NCBI RefSeq assembly: GCF_034314165.1
Contig: NZ_JAVIWK010000001.1
Coordinates: 2,867,001-2,931,000, forward strand
Direction of reading: 5' to 3'
DNA: 64,000 nt
Source: Pseudomonas sp. Bout1
GTDB lineage: Bacteria; Pseudomonadota; Gammaproteobacteria; Pseudomonadales; Pseudomonadaceae
Positions 35,210-43,303 of the stretch are shown piece by piece. Under the pieces are notes generated by a model that saw nothing but the letters and a program-made list of their open reading frames with translations, was not told the DNA's origin and did no database searches. Each line of letters opens with the position of its first letter. Positions within the stretch are counted from its first letter, which is position 1. The position numbers and the translations under genes were made by a program.

Positions 35210-35773
35210 TCAGGCCGACAGGTGCTCATACAAAATCGTCGCACCCACCAGCATCAACACCACGCCGCCGACCATCTCGGCGCGCTTGCCCACCACCGTG
35301 CCCAGCACCCGGCCGAGCATCATGCCGATGGTCACCATGGTCATCGTCGCCAAGCCGATCGCCGCAGCGGCCACCAGGATATTCACGTCGACAAACGCCA
35401 GGCCCACGCCGACGGCCAGTGCATCAATGCTGGTGGCAAACGCGGTCACGGCAAGGATCATGAACGAGTGCTGGCTTGGTCTCTGTTCCTCTGGGTCATC
35501 GGCCTTCAAGCCGTTGTAAACCATGTGCAGGCCCAGGCCGACCAGCAGGGTGAAGGCGATCCAGTGGTCCCAGTCCTGCACCCAGCGAGTGGCAGCCTGG
35601 CCGATGGCCCAGCCGATAATCGGCGTGATGGCTTCAATCACACCAAAGATCAGGCCGGCCCGCAGGGCTTCGGTCAAACGTGGTTTGTGCAGGCTGGAGC
35701 CTTTGCCGATAGCCGCCGCAAAGGCGTCCGTGGACATGGCAAGGGCGAGAAGGATGAGGGAAATGGGGTTCAC
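35210..35773 (-). CDS. mntP: MntP manganese efflux pump
   Basis: A 187-residue, six-helix membrane protein of the MntP (YebN) family, with [13 protein letters not shown] near the start and a matching repeat ([13 protein letters not shown]) in the second half, including acidic residues within helices. It exports Mn2+. Translation starts at a GTG with GGAAG before it. A yybP-ykoY riboswitch lies in the leader, so expression should rise with manganese. Confidence 0.93.
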   Translation of the reverse strand: MNPISLILLALAMSTDAFAAAIGKGSSLHKPRLTEALRAGLIFGVIEAITPIIGWAIGQAATRWVQDWDHWIAFTLLVGLGLHMVYNGLKADDPEEQRPSQHSFMILAVTAFATSIDALAVGVGLAFVDVNILVAAAAIGLATMTMVTIGMMLGRVLGTVVGKRAEMVGGVVLMLVGATILYEHLSA

Positions 35774-35785
35774 GGTAAGACTTCC

Positions 35786-35827
35786 AGTCGGGCTATATGA
35801 GTCAACGACACACCCACACGCCCGACT
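35786..35827 (-). promoter_or_regulatory. Leader hairpin next to the mntP ribosome-binding site
   Basis: On the minus strand AGTCGGGC (35827-35820) pairs exactly with GCCCGACT (35793-35786), and the latter touches the GGAAG ribosome-binding site. A further near-complementary stretch (CGACACATCCATGC with GCGTGTGGGTGTGTCG) overlaps it, so two structures can compete. This is probably the expression platform of the riboswitch. Confidence 0.6.
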
Positions 35828-35842
35828 TTAGGCATGGATGTG

Positions 35843-35943
35843 TCGCTGGTCTCACCAACCAAAATGGTGTTCGCACCACGGCATGTTGCCGAGAATGTTG
35901 ATACGAACGCTCCGAGAATCCGAAGCAGGCTACTCCCCAACGA
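35843..35943 (-). promoter_or_regulatory. yybP-ykoY manganese riboswitch upstream of mntP
   Basis: On the minus strand the leader contains the family's conserved blocks in order: TTGGGGAGTAGCC, ATCAACATTCTC and GGTGAGACC. P1 can form between TCGTT and AGCGA at the ends. Known members sense Mn2+ and control mntP, alx and related genes. The gene downstream is mntP, which agrees. Confidence 0.9.
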
Positions 35944-35991
35944 GGTGGCGGATCTTAGCCATGGTCACATGAAAATTTTGTTAAACGGGCC

Positions 35992-36942
35992 TCACGGATG
36001 CTCCAGATGACACCGCACCTGCTGACTCATCCCCCCCGTCAACCGCTGCGGCCGCTCACACCCTTTTGTACGCCGCGGGCAGCGATCCAGGAAAAAGCAC
36101 CCGCCCGGCAACACCCGGTTTCCCGGCAGCTCCGTCGGCGCACTGACGTAGGCGTCATCCAGCGCCACCCCAAGCTTAGGCACTGCCTCCAGCAGCAGCT
36201 GGGTATACGGGTGCTTGGGCTGTTCCAGGACTTGCTCGGCGCACCCCAGTTCGACGATTTGCCCCAGGTACATCACCGCCACCCGGTCGGCCATGTGCCG
36301 CACCACCGAGACGTTGTGGGAGATCAGGATGTAGGTCAGCCCCAGCCGCCGTTGCAGCTCGGCCAGCAGGTTGAGGATTTGTGCCTGCACCGAGATGTCC
36401 AGCGCCGAGGTCGGTTCGTCCAGCACCAGGATGCTCGGGTTGGAGGCCAGCGCGCGGGCGATGGCGATGCGTTGGCGCTGGCCACCGGAAAACTGGTGCG
36501 GGTAGCGGTCCAGGTATTCGGCGCGGATGCCAACTTGCGCGGCGACCCTGGCAGCGATGGTGCGCATTTCGCCCTTGGGCGTGTCGCCGAGGGCAAACAG
36601 TGGTTCGGTGATGATTTTCCAGATGGGCAGGCGCGGGTCGAGGGACGATTGCGGGTCCTGGAACACGATCTGCACATGGCGGTGACGTTCCCGCGCGCTT
36701 TCGTAGACCCAGTCGACTTCGCCGTCGCTGGGCTTTACCAGGCCCATCAGCAGTTGGGCGAGGGTGCTTTTGCCGCAGCCGGACTCGCCGACGATTCCCA
36801 GGGTCTCGCCACGGCGAACCTGCAGGTCGATGCCGTTGAGGGCGTGGGCGTAGCCGCGAGGGCGGCCCAGCCAGTCGGTCTTGACCGGGAACTTGACCCG
36901 CACATCCCGCAGGGCCAGCAGTGAATCCTGAGGCACTGTCAT
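35992..36942 (-). CDS. ddpF: Dipeptide-type ABC transporter ATPase (DdpF-like)
   Basis: A 316-residue ATPase of the oligopeptide/dipeptide family with Walker A GESGCGKST, signature SGGQRQRIAIARAL, Walker B LVLDEPTSALD, and a C-terminal cysteine-containing oligopeptide extension (PGGCFFLDRCPRRTKGC) as in DppF/OppF. The ATG overlaps the stop of the previous gene by 4 bp. Last gene of the operon. Confidence 0.8.
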   Translation of the reverse strand: MTVPQDSLLALRDVRVKFPVKTDWLGRPRGYAHALNGIDLQVRRGETLGIVGESGCGKSTLAQLLMGLVKPSDGEVDWVYESARERHRHVQIVFQDPQSSLDPRLPIWKIITEPLFALGDTPKGEMRTIAARVAAQVGIRAEYLDRYPHQFSGGQRQRIAIARALASNPSILVLDEPTSALDISVQAQILNLLAELQRRLGLTYILISHNVSVVRHMADRVAVMYLGQIVELGCAEQVLEQPKHPYTQLLLEAVPKLGVALDDAYVSAPTELPGNRVLPGGCFFLDRCPRRTKGCERPQRLTGGMSQQVRCHLEHP

Positions 36943-37931
36943 AACGACTCCCCGGCAGTCAGCCAGCACGCGCTTTTGCGGGAACCGGCAGGGTTGATGA
37001 GGTTCAGGCGCGGGCGCTCGATGCATTGGCTCATGGCCTGCGGGCAGCGTTCGCGAAAGGTGCAGCCCAAGGGCAGGGCGGCCAGGTTGGGTACCTGGCC
37101 GGGGATAGTCAGCAGGTCGTCGCCGGGTTTGACCTGTTCCGGCAGGCCGTTGAGCAAGCCTTGGGTGTAGGGATGGCGTGGGTCGCTCATCACTTGGGCC
37201 GTCGGGCCTTCTTCCACCACCGCGCCGGTGTACATCACGTAGACCCGGTCACAGAACTGCGAGACCACGGCCATATCGTGGGTGATCAGCAAAATCGCGG
37301 TGCCACGCTCGCGGGCTTTTTCCCGCAGCAGCAACAGCACCTGGCGTTGCACGGTCACGTCGAGGGCGGTGGTGGGTTCGTCGGCGATCAGCAACTGCGG
37401 GTCGCAGGAAAACGCCAACGCGATCATCACCCGCTGGCGCATGCCGCCGGAGAGTTCAAAGGGGTAGCTGTCGAGCACTTGCTCGGGGTCGGCAATGTGC
37501 ATGTCCCGCAGCAGGGCAATGGCCTTGGCGCGGGCGGCGGCCTTGCTCAGGCGCTGGTGATGGATGATCACGTCGAGCATCTGCCGGCCGATGCGCCGGG
37601 TGGGGTTGAGTGCGGTCATCGGCTCCTGGAAGATCATCGCCGCGTCACGCCCACGAATCTGCAACAGCTCCTTCTCGCTGGCACCGAGCATGTCGCGGCC
37701 GAGCATCTGCAAGCTGCCGGCGGTGATCCGGTAACTGCGCTCCGGCAACAGGCGCAGGCTGAGCATGGCGGTCACCGATTTTCCGGAACCGGACTCTCCC
37801 ACCACGCCGACGACTTCGCCGGGGTTGACGTGTAACGACACGCCATTGAGCGCCTGCACGTTGTTGCGGTAAGCCGGGAATTCCAGGCTTAGGTTGTCGA
37901 TGGCAAGAACGGGTGAACTGGGCATGGTCAT
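36939..37931 (-). CDS. ddpD: Dipeptide-type ABC transporter ATPase (DdpD-like)
   Basis: A 330-residue ATPase with Walker A GESGSGKSV, signature SGGMRQRVMIALAF, Walker B LLIADEPTTALD and the C-terminal CTFRERCPQAMSQC motif of DppD/OppD. It overlaps both neighbours by ATGA, so the transport genes are tightly coupled. Confidence 0.8.
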   Translation of the reverse strand: MTMPSSPVLAIDNLSLEFPAYRNNVQALNGVSLHVNPGEVVGVVGESGSGKSVTAMLSLRLLPERSYRITAGSLQMLGRDMLGASEKELLQIRGRDAAMIFQEPMTALNPTRRIGRQMLDVIIHHQRLSKAAARAKAIALLRDMHIADPEQVLDSYPFELSGGMRQRVMIALAFSCDPQLLIADEPTTALDVTVQRQVLLLLREKARERGTAILLITHDMAVVSQFCDRVYVMYTGAVVEEGPTAQVMSDPRHPYTQGLLNGLPEQVKPGDDLLTIPGQVPNLAALPLGCTFRERCPQAMSQCIERPRLNLINPAGSRKSACWLTAGESL

Positions 37932-38827
37932 TTCCCCTGTTGCCGTGGGTCGAGCAGGTCACGCACACCGTCACCCAGCAGGTTGAAACCGGTCGCGGTG
38001 ACCAGGATCGCCAGCCCCGGAAAGGTCGAATACCACCAGTTGTCGAGAATGAAATTGCGCCCGGTGGCAACCATTGCGCCCCATTCGGCGGTGGGTTGTT
38101 GCGCGCCCAGGCCGATGAAACCCAAGGCCGAGGCCATGAGGATCGCGCTGCCGATGTCCAGGCTCAATTGCACCAGCAACGGCGGCATAGCGTTGCGGCC
38201 TACGTGCCACGACACGATGTGCCAGCGCCCGGCGCCGAAGGTCTGCGCCGCCTTGACGTAGCCCATCTGGCGAATGCTCAACGCTTGGCCGCGGGCCAGG
38301 CGTACGTAGAATGGAATACGCACCACGGTGATCGCCAGCATCGCATTGAACAGGCTCGGGCCCAGGGCAGCGGCCAGGGCCATGATCAGCACCAGGGACG
38401 GCACCGACAGCATGATGTCCATCAGGCGCATGATCAGGCTGTCGAAACGCCCGCCGATAATCCCCGACAGGCAGCCCAGCAGGCCGCCCACCAGGCACGA
38501 AGAAAACGCCACGAACAGGCCGACGCCCACCGACTGGCGGCTGCCGTACAGCACCCGGCTGAACAGGTCGCGGCCGACTTCATCGGTGCCGAACCAATGC
38601 TCGGCCGAAGGCTCGGCCAGACGCTGGGCCAGGTTCAGGGCGTTGGGATCATGGCTGGCCAGCCAGGGCGCGAAGGCCATGCAGATCAGCACGATCAGGG
38701 TGATGGTCAAGCCGGCGATGGTCAGCGGGCTGCGGCGTATTTGGTAGCCCAGGTATTCCAGTCGCGCGCGCCAGGTGGGGCGCTGCTCCAGGGGCACCGG
38801 TACGGGCATGGTCACGGGAGCGGTCAT
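37928..38827 (-). CDS. ddpC: Dipeptide-type ABC permease (DdpC-like)
   Basis: A 299-residue permease of the DppC/OppC type: an N-terminal helix, LASHDPNALNLAQRLAEPSAEHWFGTDEVGRDLFSR-type region (about 55-90), five further helices and an EAA-like loop (VKAAQTFGAGRWHIVSWHV). It pairs with the DdpB-like permease. Overlaps the next gene by 4 bp. Confidence 0.82.
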   Translation of the reverse strand: MTAPVTMPVPVPLEQRPTWRARLEYLGYQIRRSPLTIAGLTITLIVLICMAFAPWLASHDPNALNLAQRLAEPSAEHWFGTDEVGRDLFSRVLYGSRQSVGVGLFVAFSSCLVGGLLGCLSGIIGGRFDSLIMRLMDIMLSVPSLVLIMALAAALGPSLFNAMLAITVVRIPFYVRLARGQALSIRQMGYVKAAQTFGAGRWHIVSWHVGRNAMPPLLVQLSLDIGSAILMASALGFIGLGAQQPTAEWGAMVATGRNFILDNWWYSTFPGLAILVTATGFNLLGDGVRDLLDPRQQGK

Positions 38828-38828
38828 C

Positions 38829-39845
38829 TCAATTCACCTCGCCGATGCGGGGGTCGACCACGCGGTAGAGCAGGTCGATCAGCATGTTCAGCAGTACATA
38901 AATAAACGACACCATGATCGCGAAGCCCATCACCGCCGGGAAATCCAAAGACTGGATCGACTTCACCACGTAGGCGCCCATGCCTGGCCAGGCGAACACG
39001 GTTTCGGTGAGCACGGCGCCGTAGAGCAGGTCACCAAGGGTCAAACCGAGCACGGTGATCGACGGGATCAGCGCGTTGGGCAGGGCATGGCGCAAGATTA
39101 CTGCCCAACGCGACAAACCGTAGGCGCGGGCAGTGCGAATGTAGTCCTCGCCCAACTGGTCGAGCATCGCCGAGCGGATCTGCCGGGCGACCACGCCGAG
39201 GTTGACGAATCCCAGGGTCACGGCGGGCAGGATCAGGTGTTCCAGGGCATTCAGGAACAGCGGGATATCGCCGGCCAGCAGCGAATCGATCAGGTAGAAC
39301 CCGGTGAGGGTGCGCGGCGGTTCAAGGCCTTCGTCCAGCCGCCCGCTGCCGGGCAGCCAGCCGAGTTGGCCGTAGAACAATACGATCAAACCCAGGCCGA
39401 GCCAGAAGGCCGGGGTGGAAATGCCGGTGACCGCGAGCGTTCGGGCAACTTGGTCGATGGCGCGGTTGTGATACACCGCCGACAGCACGCCAAGCGGCAC
39501 GCCGACCAGCACCGAGAGCAGCAGGGCGGCAACCGCCAGTTCCAGGGTCGCTGGGAAAAACGCTTTCAGGTCTTCCAGTACCGGGCGGCTGGTGCGGATC
39601 GAGGTGCCGAGGTCGCCGTGCAGCAGGTCGCTCATGTAGCGGCCGTATTGCTGGTACAACGGCAGGTCGAGGCCCAGTTGATGGCGAATGTTTTCGACGA
39701 TCGCGTCGCTGGCCCGGTCGCCGGCAATCAGGCGCGCCGGGTCACCCGGGATCAGGTGGGAGATGCAAAAGGTAATCAGCGAAACGCCAACCACGACCAA
39801 AATCAGGCCGAACAGGCGTTTGCGCAACATATTCAGGAAGGCCAT
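38829..39845 (-). CDS. ddpB: Dipeptide-type ABC permease (DdpB-like)
   Basis: A 338-residue permease of the DppB/OppB type, with an N-terminal helix followed by ISHLIPGDPARL and an EAA loop (IRTARAYGLSRWAVILRHAL). The start at 39845 is chosen; the longer frame runs through a REP. The next gene starts 1 bp after its stop. Confidence 0.82.
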   Translation of the reverse strand: MAFLNMLRKRLFGLILVVVGVSLITFCISHLIPGDPARLIAGDRASDAIVENIRHQLGLDLPLYQQYGRYMSDLLHGDLGTSIRTSRPVLEDLKAFFPATLELAVAALLLSVLVGVPLGVLSAVYHNRAIDQVARTLAVTGISTPAFWLGLGLIVLFYGQLGWLPGSGRLDEGLEPPRTLTGFYLIDSLLAGDIPLFLNALEHLILPAVTLGFVNLGVVARQIRSAMLDQLGEDYIRTARAYGLSRWAVILRHALPNALIPSITVLGLTLGDLLYGAVLTETVFAWPGMGAYVVKSIQSLDFPAVMGFAIMVSFIYVLLNMLIDLLYRVVDPRIGEVN

Positions 39846-39875
39846 GAGGCACCTCGGGTGGAGAGCAGGCTTGTC

Positions 39876-39969
39876 GTGGCGAGGGAGCTTGCTCCCGCTG
39901 GGGCGCGAAGCGGTCCTGGCTTTTTTTGGGGCCGCTTCGCAGCCCAGCGGGAGCAAGCTCCCTCGCCAC
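39876..39969. repeat. REP palindrome (GTGGCGAGGGAGC type) inside the ddp operon
   Basis: GTGGCGAGGGAGCTTGCTCC and its mirror GGAGCAAGCTCCCTCGCCAC flank a variable middle. It sits between the binding-protein gene and the permease genes, a common arrangement that keeps binding-protein mRNA more abundant than permease mRNA. Confidence 0.8.
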
Positions 39970-40013
39970 ATAGAAAGGGCCAGGCGCAAACAACCGTTGC
40001 GCCTCAGCAGTTT

Positions 40014-41564
40014 CTATTTGCTGATCTCAGCCACGTTGAACACCTGCTCCAGCATCGGATGGAACACATAACCCTTCACCGAATCACGCATCGGCAAGGT
40101 GTAGTTCTTCTGATACAGGTAGGCGTACACGCTGTCCTTGAGCACGATCTTCTGCGCTTGCTGGTACAGCTCGGTGCGTTTGGCTGTGTCGTTGTTGGCG
40201 GCTGCGTCGCGAATCAGCTTGTCTACCACCGGGTTGCTGTAGAACGAGCGGTTGCCCGGCAGCCCTTGCAGGGAGGAGTCAAACCAGAAGTTCATGTACA
40301 TGTAGGGGTCGGAGAAGTCCGGCGCCCACGAGCCGATTGACACGTCGAAGTCACCCTTGCCCAGGCGCTCGCGCATGGTGGCGTTGGCCAATTTTTCCAT
40401 CTTCAGGTTGATCCCCAGCGGCGCCAGGCTGGCTTGCAGGGTCAGGCCGATGGATTCCCAGTCCGGGTCCTTGTCGGAGTACATGTAGTTCAGGTTGGTG
40501 ATTTTTTCGGGGAGTTTCTTCAGGGCGGCGCCGGCGCCGTCCAGGTTTTGCTTCATCAATGGCAGGCTCGGGTCATTGGCCCACATGCCCGCGGGGATCG
40601 GCCCGTTCATCAACTTGGCCTGGCCCTTGAGGATGCCGTCGACAATGCCTTTATAGTCCACCGCATCCACGATCGCCTGGCGGGCGTTCTGGTTGTTCAG
40701 CGGGGCTTTCTGGTTGTTCAGGTACAGGTAGGTCACCCGCAGCGACGGGAACACCTTGATCACCACGTCTTTCTTTTTGGCCAGGTTGGTGAGCTGGTCC
40801 TGGGGCATGTCTTCGGCGATGTCCAGGTCACCGCGTTCCAGTTGCAGGCGGCGTACCGAGGCTTCGCTGATGATCTTGATCACCACCTTGTTCAGCGCCG
40901 GCTTGGGGCCTGCGTAGTAGGTGTTGGGTTCCAGGGTCAGGCTCTGGCCCTTCTGCCAGTTGGTCAGGCGAAACGCGCCGGAGCCAGCGGTGTGGGTAGA
41001 CAGGTAGGCGTTGACGTCGCCCTGTTTCACCACATCCGGGTTGATGATGCCGGCGCCGTTGTGGGCCAGGGTGTAGAGGAACGGCGCATAGGGTTTGGTC
41101 AGGGTGAAGCGCACGGTCAGCGGGTCGACCACGGTGACTTTCATGTCATCCGGGAACGCGCCCGACGGGCCTTGCTTGAGTTGCATCACGCGGTCGAAGG
41201 AAAACTTCACCGCATTGGCGTCGACCTCGGCGCCGTCATCGAACTTGTTGCCGGGCTTGAGTTTGAAGTCCCACACCAGGCCGTCGGCCGAGGTGTTCCA
41301 GCTGTCGGCCAGGTCGCCCTTGACGTCGGTGCTGCCCTTGCCGTTTTCGACTTTATAGGCCACCAGTTTCTGGTACGCCGGGTAGGTCACCGCCCAATCG
41401 TTATTGTCGATGGTCACGGCCGGGTCGAGCGTTTGCGGGTCGGCGGCCTTGCCAATCATCAGGGTGTCTTTGGGCGCTGCGGCACTTGCCGATTGCCAGG
41501 CGCCCAGGCTCAGGGCGGCGCACAGCAGGGAGAGTGCGAGGGTCTTGCGATTGCTTGGGGTCAT
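40014..41564 (-). CDS. ddpA: Periplasmic peptide-binding protein (DdpA-like)
   Basis: A 516-residue family 5 solute-binding protein with a signal peptide (ALSLLCAALSLGAWQSASA). It has TYDPAVTIDN-like and WVPDFSDPYMY-like family blocks (SWAPDFSDPYMYMNFWF near 415). It should deliver a peptide to the DdpBCDF-like transporter. The preceding DdpX gene suggests D-Ala-D-Ala as ligand. A REP separates it from the permeases. Confidence 0.83.
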   Translation of the reverse strand: MTPSNRKTLALSLLCAALSLGAWQSASAAAPKDTLMIGKAADPQTLDPAVTIDNNDWAVTYPAYQKLVAYKVENGKGSTDVKGDLADSWNTSADGLVWDFKLKPGNKFDDGAEVDANAVKFSFDRVMQLKQGPSGAFPDDMKVTVVDPLTVRFTLTKPYAPFLYTLAHNGAGIINPDVVKQGDVNAYLSTHTAGSGAFRLTNWQKGQSLTLEPNTYYAGPKPALNKVVIKIISEASVRRLQLERGDLDIAEDMPQDQLTNLAKKKDVVIKVFPSLRVTYLYLNNQKAPLNNQNARQAIVDAVDYKGIVDGILKGQAKLMNGPIPAGMWANDPSLPLMKQNLDGAGAALKKLPEKITNLNYMYSDKDPDWESIGLTLQASLAPLGINLKMEKLANATMRERLGKGDFDVSIGSWAPDFSDPYMYMNFWFDSSLQGLPGNRSFYSNPVVDKLIRDAAANNDTAKRTELYQQAQKIVLKDSVYAYLYQKNYTLPMRDSVKGYVFHPMLEQVFNVAEISK

Positions 41565-41682
41565 GCCGGTTTCCTTGATTATTTAGAGGAAAAAGCGGGT
41601 TGGTTTATTTTTATGAAATCTATAACCGGGCAGTTGGAGCTAAAGGGTGCAGCTAATTATTGTGATGGTACGGTCCTCAGGG

Positions 41683-42225
41683 TCAGTGCGACTCCTCAAT
41701 TAATGGGAAAAGTTCGGCATCCGGCAATTCGTAATGCCACCACTCGGTGGCAATCGCCTTGAAGCCGGCGCCGAGCATGATGCCCAGCAGCAGCAGGCGA
41801 TTGCGCTGCACCTGCGGTGGCAAGTCGGGGTAGAACTGGTGGGACTTGGGCTCCATGGCATCAAACGCCGTGCCCATGTCCAATGGCGTGCCGTGCTCGT
41901 CAAGCAGTGTCAGGTCGACGGCCACGCCACGGGTGTGGTGCGAGCCCAGGCGCGGGTCGCGCACGTAGTCCGGGTTGGGCAGGGCTTGCCACAACAGTTG
42001 CTGGGCGTAGGCAGGGCGATAAGCGTCATAGATCAGCAGGGTCATGCCGGCCTGGCGTGCCAGAAGGCTGGCCTTGCGCAGGCAGGCCGCCGCTTCGGTG
42101 TGCAGCAGGCAGCGCGCGTTGCGATAGATCACGGTGCCTGCCAGGTTGTCGGCACTGGCGTAGATCAGGTCGACCTGTACCGGGTAGTCCGGTGGGGCGA
42201 TTTCTACCAATGGGCTGGTATTCAC
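41683..42225 (-). CDS. ddpX: D-alanyl-D-alanine dipeptidase (DdpX/VanX family)
   Basis: A 180-residue zinc dipeptidase of the VanX/DdpX family. The zinc ligands and active site are seen in GSHHTRGVAVDL (His and Asp) and EWWHYE (catalytic Glu and His). There is no signal peptide, so it hydrolyses imported D-Ala-D-Ala in the cytoplasm, allowing reuse of cell-wall dipeptide. Its place at the head of a peptide transporter operon matches E. coli ddpXABCDF. Confidence 0.9.
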   Translation of the reverse strand: MNTSPLVEIAPPDYPVQVDLIYASADNLAGTVIYRNARCLLHTEAAACLRKASLLARQAGMTLLIYDAYRPAYAQQLLWQALPNPDYVRDPRLGSHHTRGVAVDLTLLDEHGTPLDMGTAFDAMEPKSHQFYPDLPPQVQRNRLLLLGIMLGAGFKAIATEWWHYELPDAELFPLIEESH

Positions 42226-42246
42226 TCAAGCATTTCCTTTCTAGGG

Positions 42247-43125
42247 TCAGGATTCGAACTGGCCGAAGGCCTGTTGCAGGGCGCGGTTTTTCGCCAGGCG
42301 GGCATCCAGGCGCTCGCCGTAGCGCTCGGCGACGGCAGACACTATCAGGTTGAACAGGCACGTCAAAGGCGCCATGGAGTCCCAGAATTGGCCGACATCG
42401 GTTTTCAGTTGCAGCAGGTCCAGGTCGTAGTCCCGGGCCCAGGGGCATTGCAAGTCAGTGATCAGCGCCAAGGGTAGACCATGGGCATTGGCGGTCTCGC
42501 AAAATGTTGGGGTGATGCTGGAATAAGCGCGAAAATCGGCAGTGATGGCGTAGGGTTTTTCAAAGCCGGAGTTCAGGGTCTCGGCGTAGATCCCCGACAG
42601 GCCGTCGACGTAGTAGACCTTGGGCCGAATGTATTCCAGGTGACTGTGGAATGCGTTGAGGATGCCACGGGTGGACTGGATGCCGAGGATGAACACGGCG
42701 TCGGCGTCGACGATGTGTTGCACGATGTCGGCGAAACCCTGGCTGCGGGCCAGGCCGTAGACGTGCTGGATCGCTTCGATCTCGCGGGTGAGGGAGCGGT
42801 CGAGCGCGTCTTCCTGATCGTTTTCCTGGCGAAATGCGCCAAGACGGTCGGTGATCAGCCAGGACGCTTGCGGGTCGCCGCGCAGGCCTTGCTTGACGTC
42901 ATCGAGGTTGCGATAACCCAGGGTTCGCAAAAACCGCCCCACCGAAATCCCGGTGGTGCCGGCCTGGTGGGCAATGCTGTCGGCGGTTTCAAACGGCAAC
43001 TGTTGGAGGTTGCCCAGCAGGTAGGTGGCGATGCGTTTGCCGGTGGGCGTCAGCGTCGCGAACTGCTGTTCCAGCGTGCGCTGGAAGCTGTTTTTGTCCA
43101 TGACGTTTTCGCGGCTACCGGTCAT
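42247..43125 (-). CDS. RpiR/MurR-family transcriptional regulator
   Basis: A protein of 284-292 residues with an N-terminal RpiR helix-turn-helix (about 10-85, GNLQQLPFETADSIAHQAGT and SVGRFLRTLGY) and a C-terminal SIS sugar-phosphate-type domain (about 125-265, including FILGIQSTRGI). Starts at 43125 and 43101 are both possible. It is first in the leftward ddp-type operon, 21 bp before ddpX, and probably controls it in response to a cell-wall-derived ligand. Confidence 0.85.
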   Translation of the reverse strand: MTGSRENVMDKNSFQRTLEQQFATLTPTGKRIATYLLGNLQQLPFETADSIAHQAGTTGISVGRFLRTLGYRNLDDVKQGLRGDPQASWLITDRLGAFRQENDQEDALDRSLTREIEAIQHVYGLARSQGFADIVQHIVDADAVFILGIQSTRGILNAFHSHLEYIRPKVYYVDGLSGIYAETLNSGFEKPYAITADFRAYSSITPTFCETANAHGLPLALITDLQCPWARDYDLDLLQLKTDVGQFWDSMAPLTCLFNLIVSAVAERYGERLDARLAKNRALQQAFGQFES

Positions 43126-43157
43126 TGATGTTACTCGAATGTCGTGTTTTTAATTTC

Positions 43158-43173
43158 TGTTAGAAACATAACA
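43158..43173. promoter_or_regulatory. Candidate operator upstream of the RpiR regulator
   Basis: TGTTAGAAACATAACA contains the inverted repeat TGTTA/TAACA, 33 bp before the longer start. Position fits an autoregulatory site for the RpiR protein. Weak evidence. Confidence 0.3.
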
Positions 43174-43303
43174 TCGGCAATCGCGATAACACAATGGCTT
43201 TTTTTGCGCGTGGGTACACAAGGGGGGACAAGAGCCGCTAGCCGATTCGGCGCAGGTGCGCCGTGTGATGCCCCTGGCCCATACCGCCCGGCAGGCAGCG
43301 CTA

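Noticed and set aside
38775..40340. A 521-codon plus-strand frame opposite the ddp permease and binding-protein genes
   Set aside because: It crosses two genes and a REP, is very rich in Gln, His and Arg, and lacks family features.
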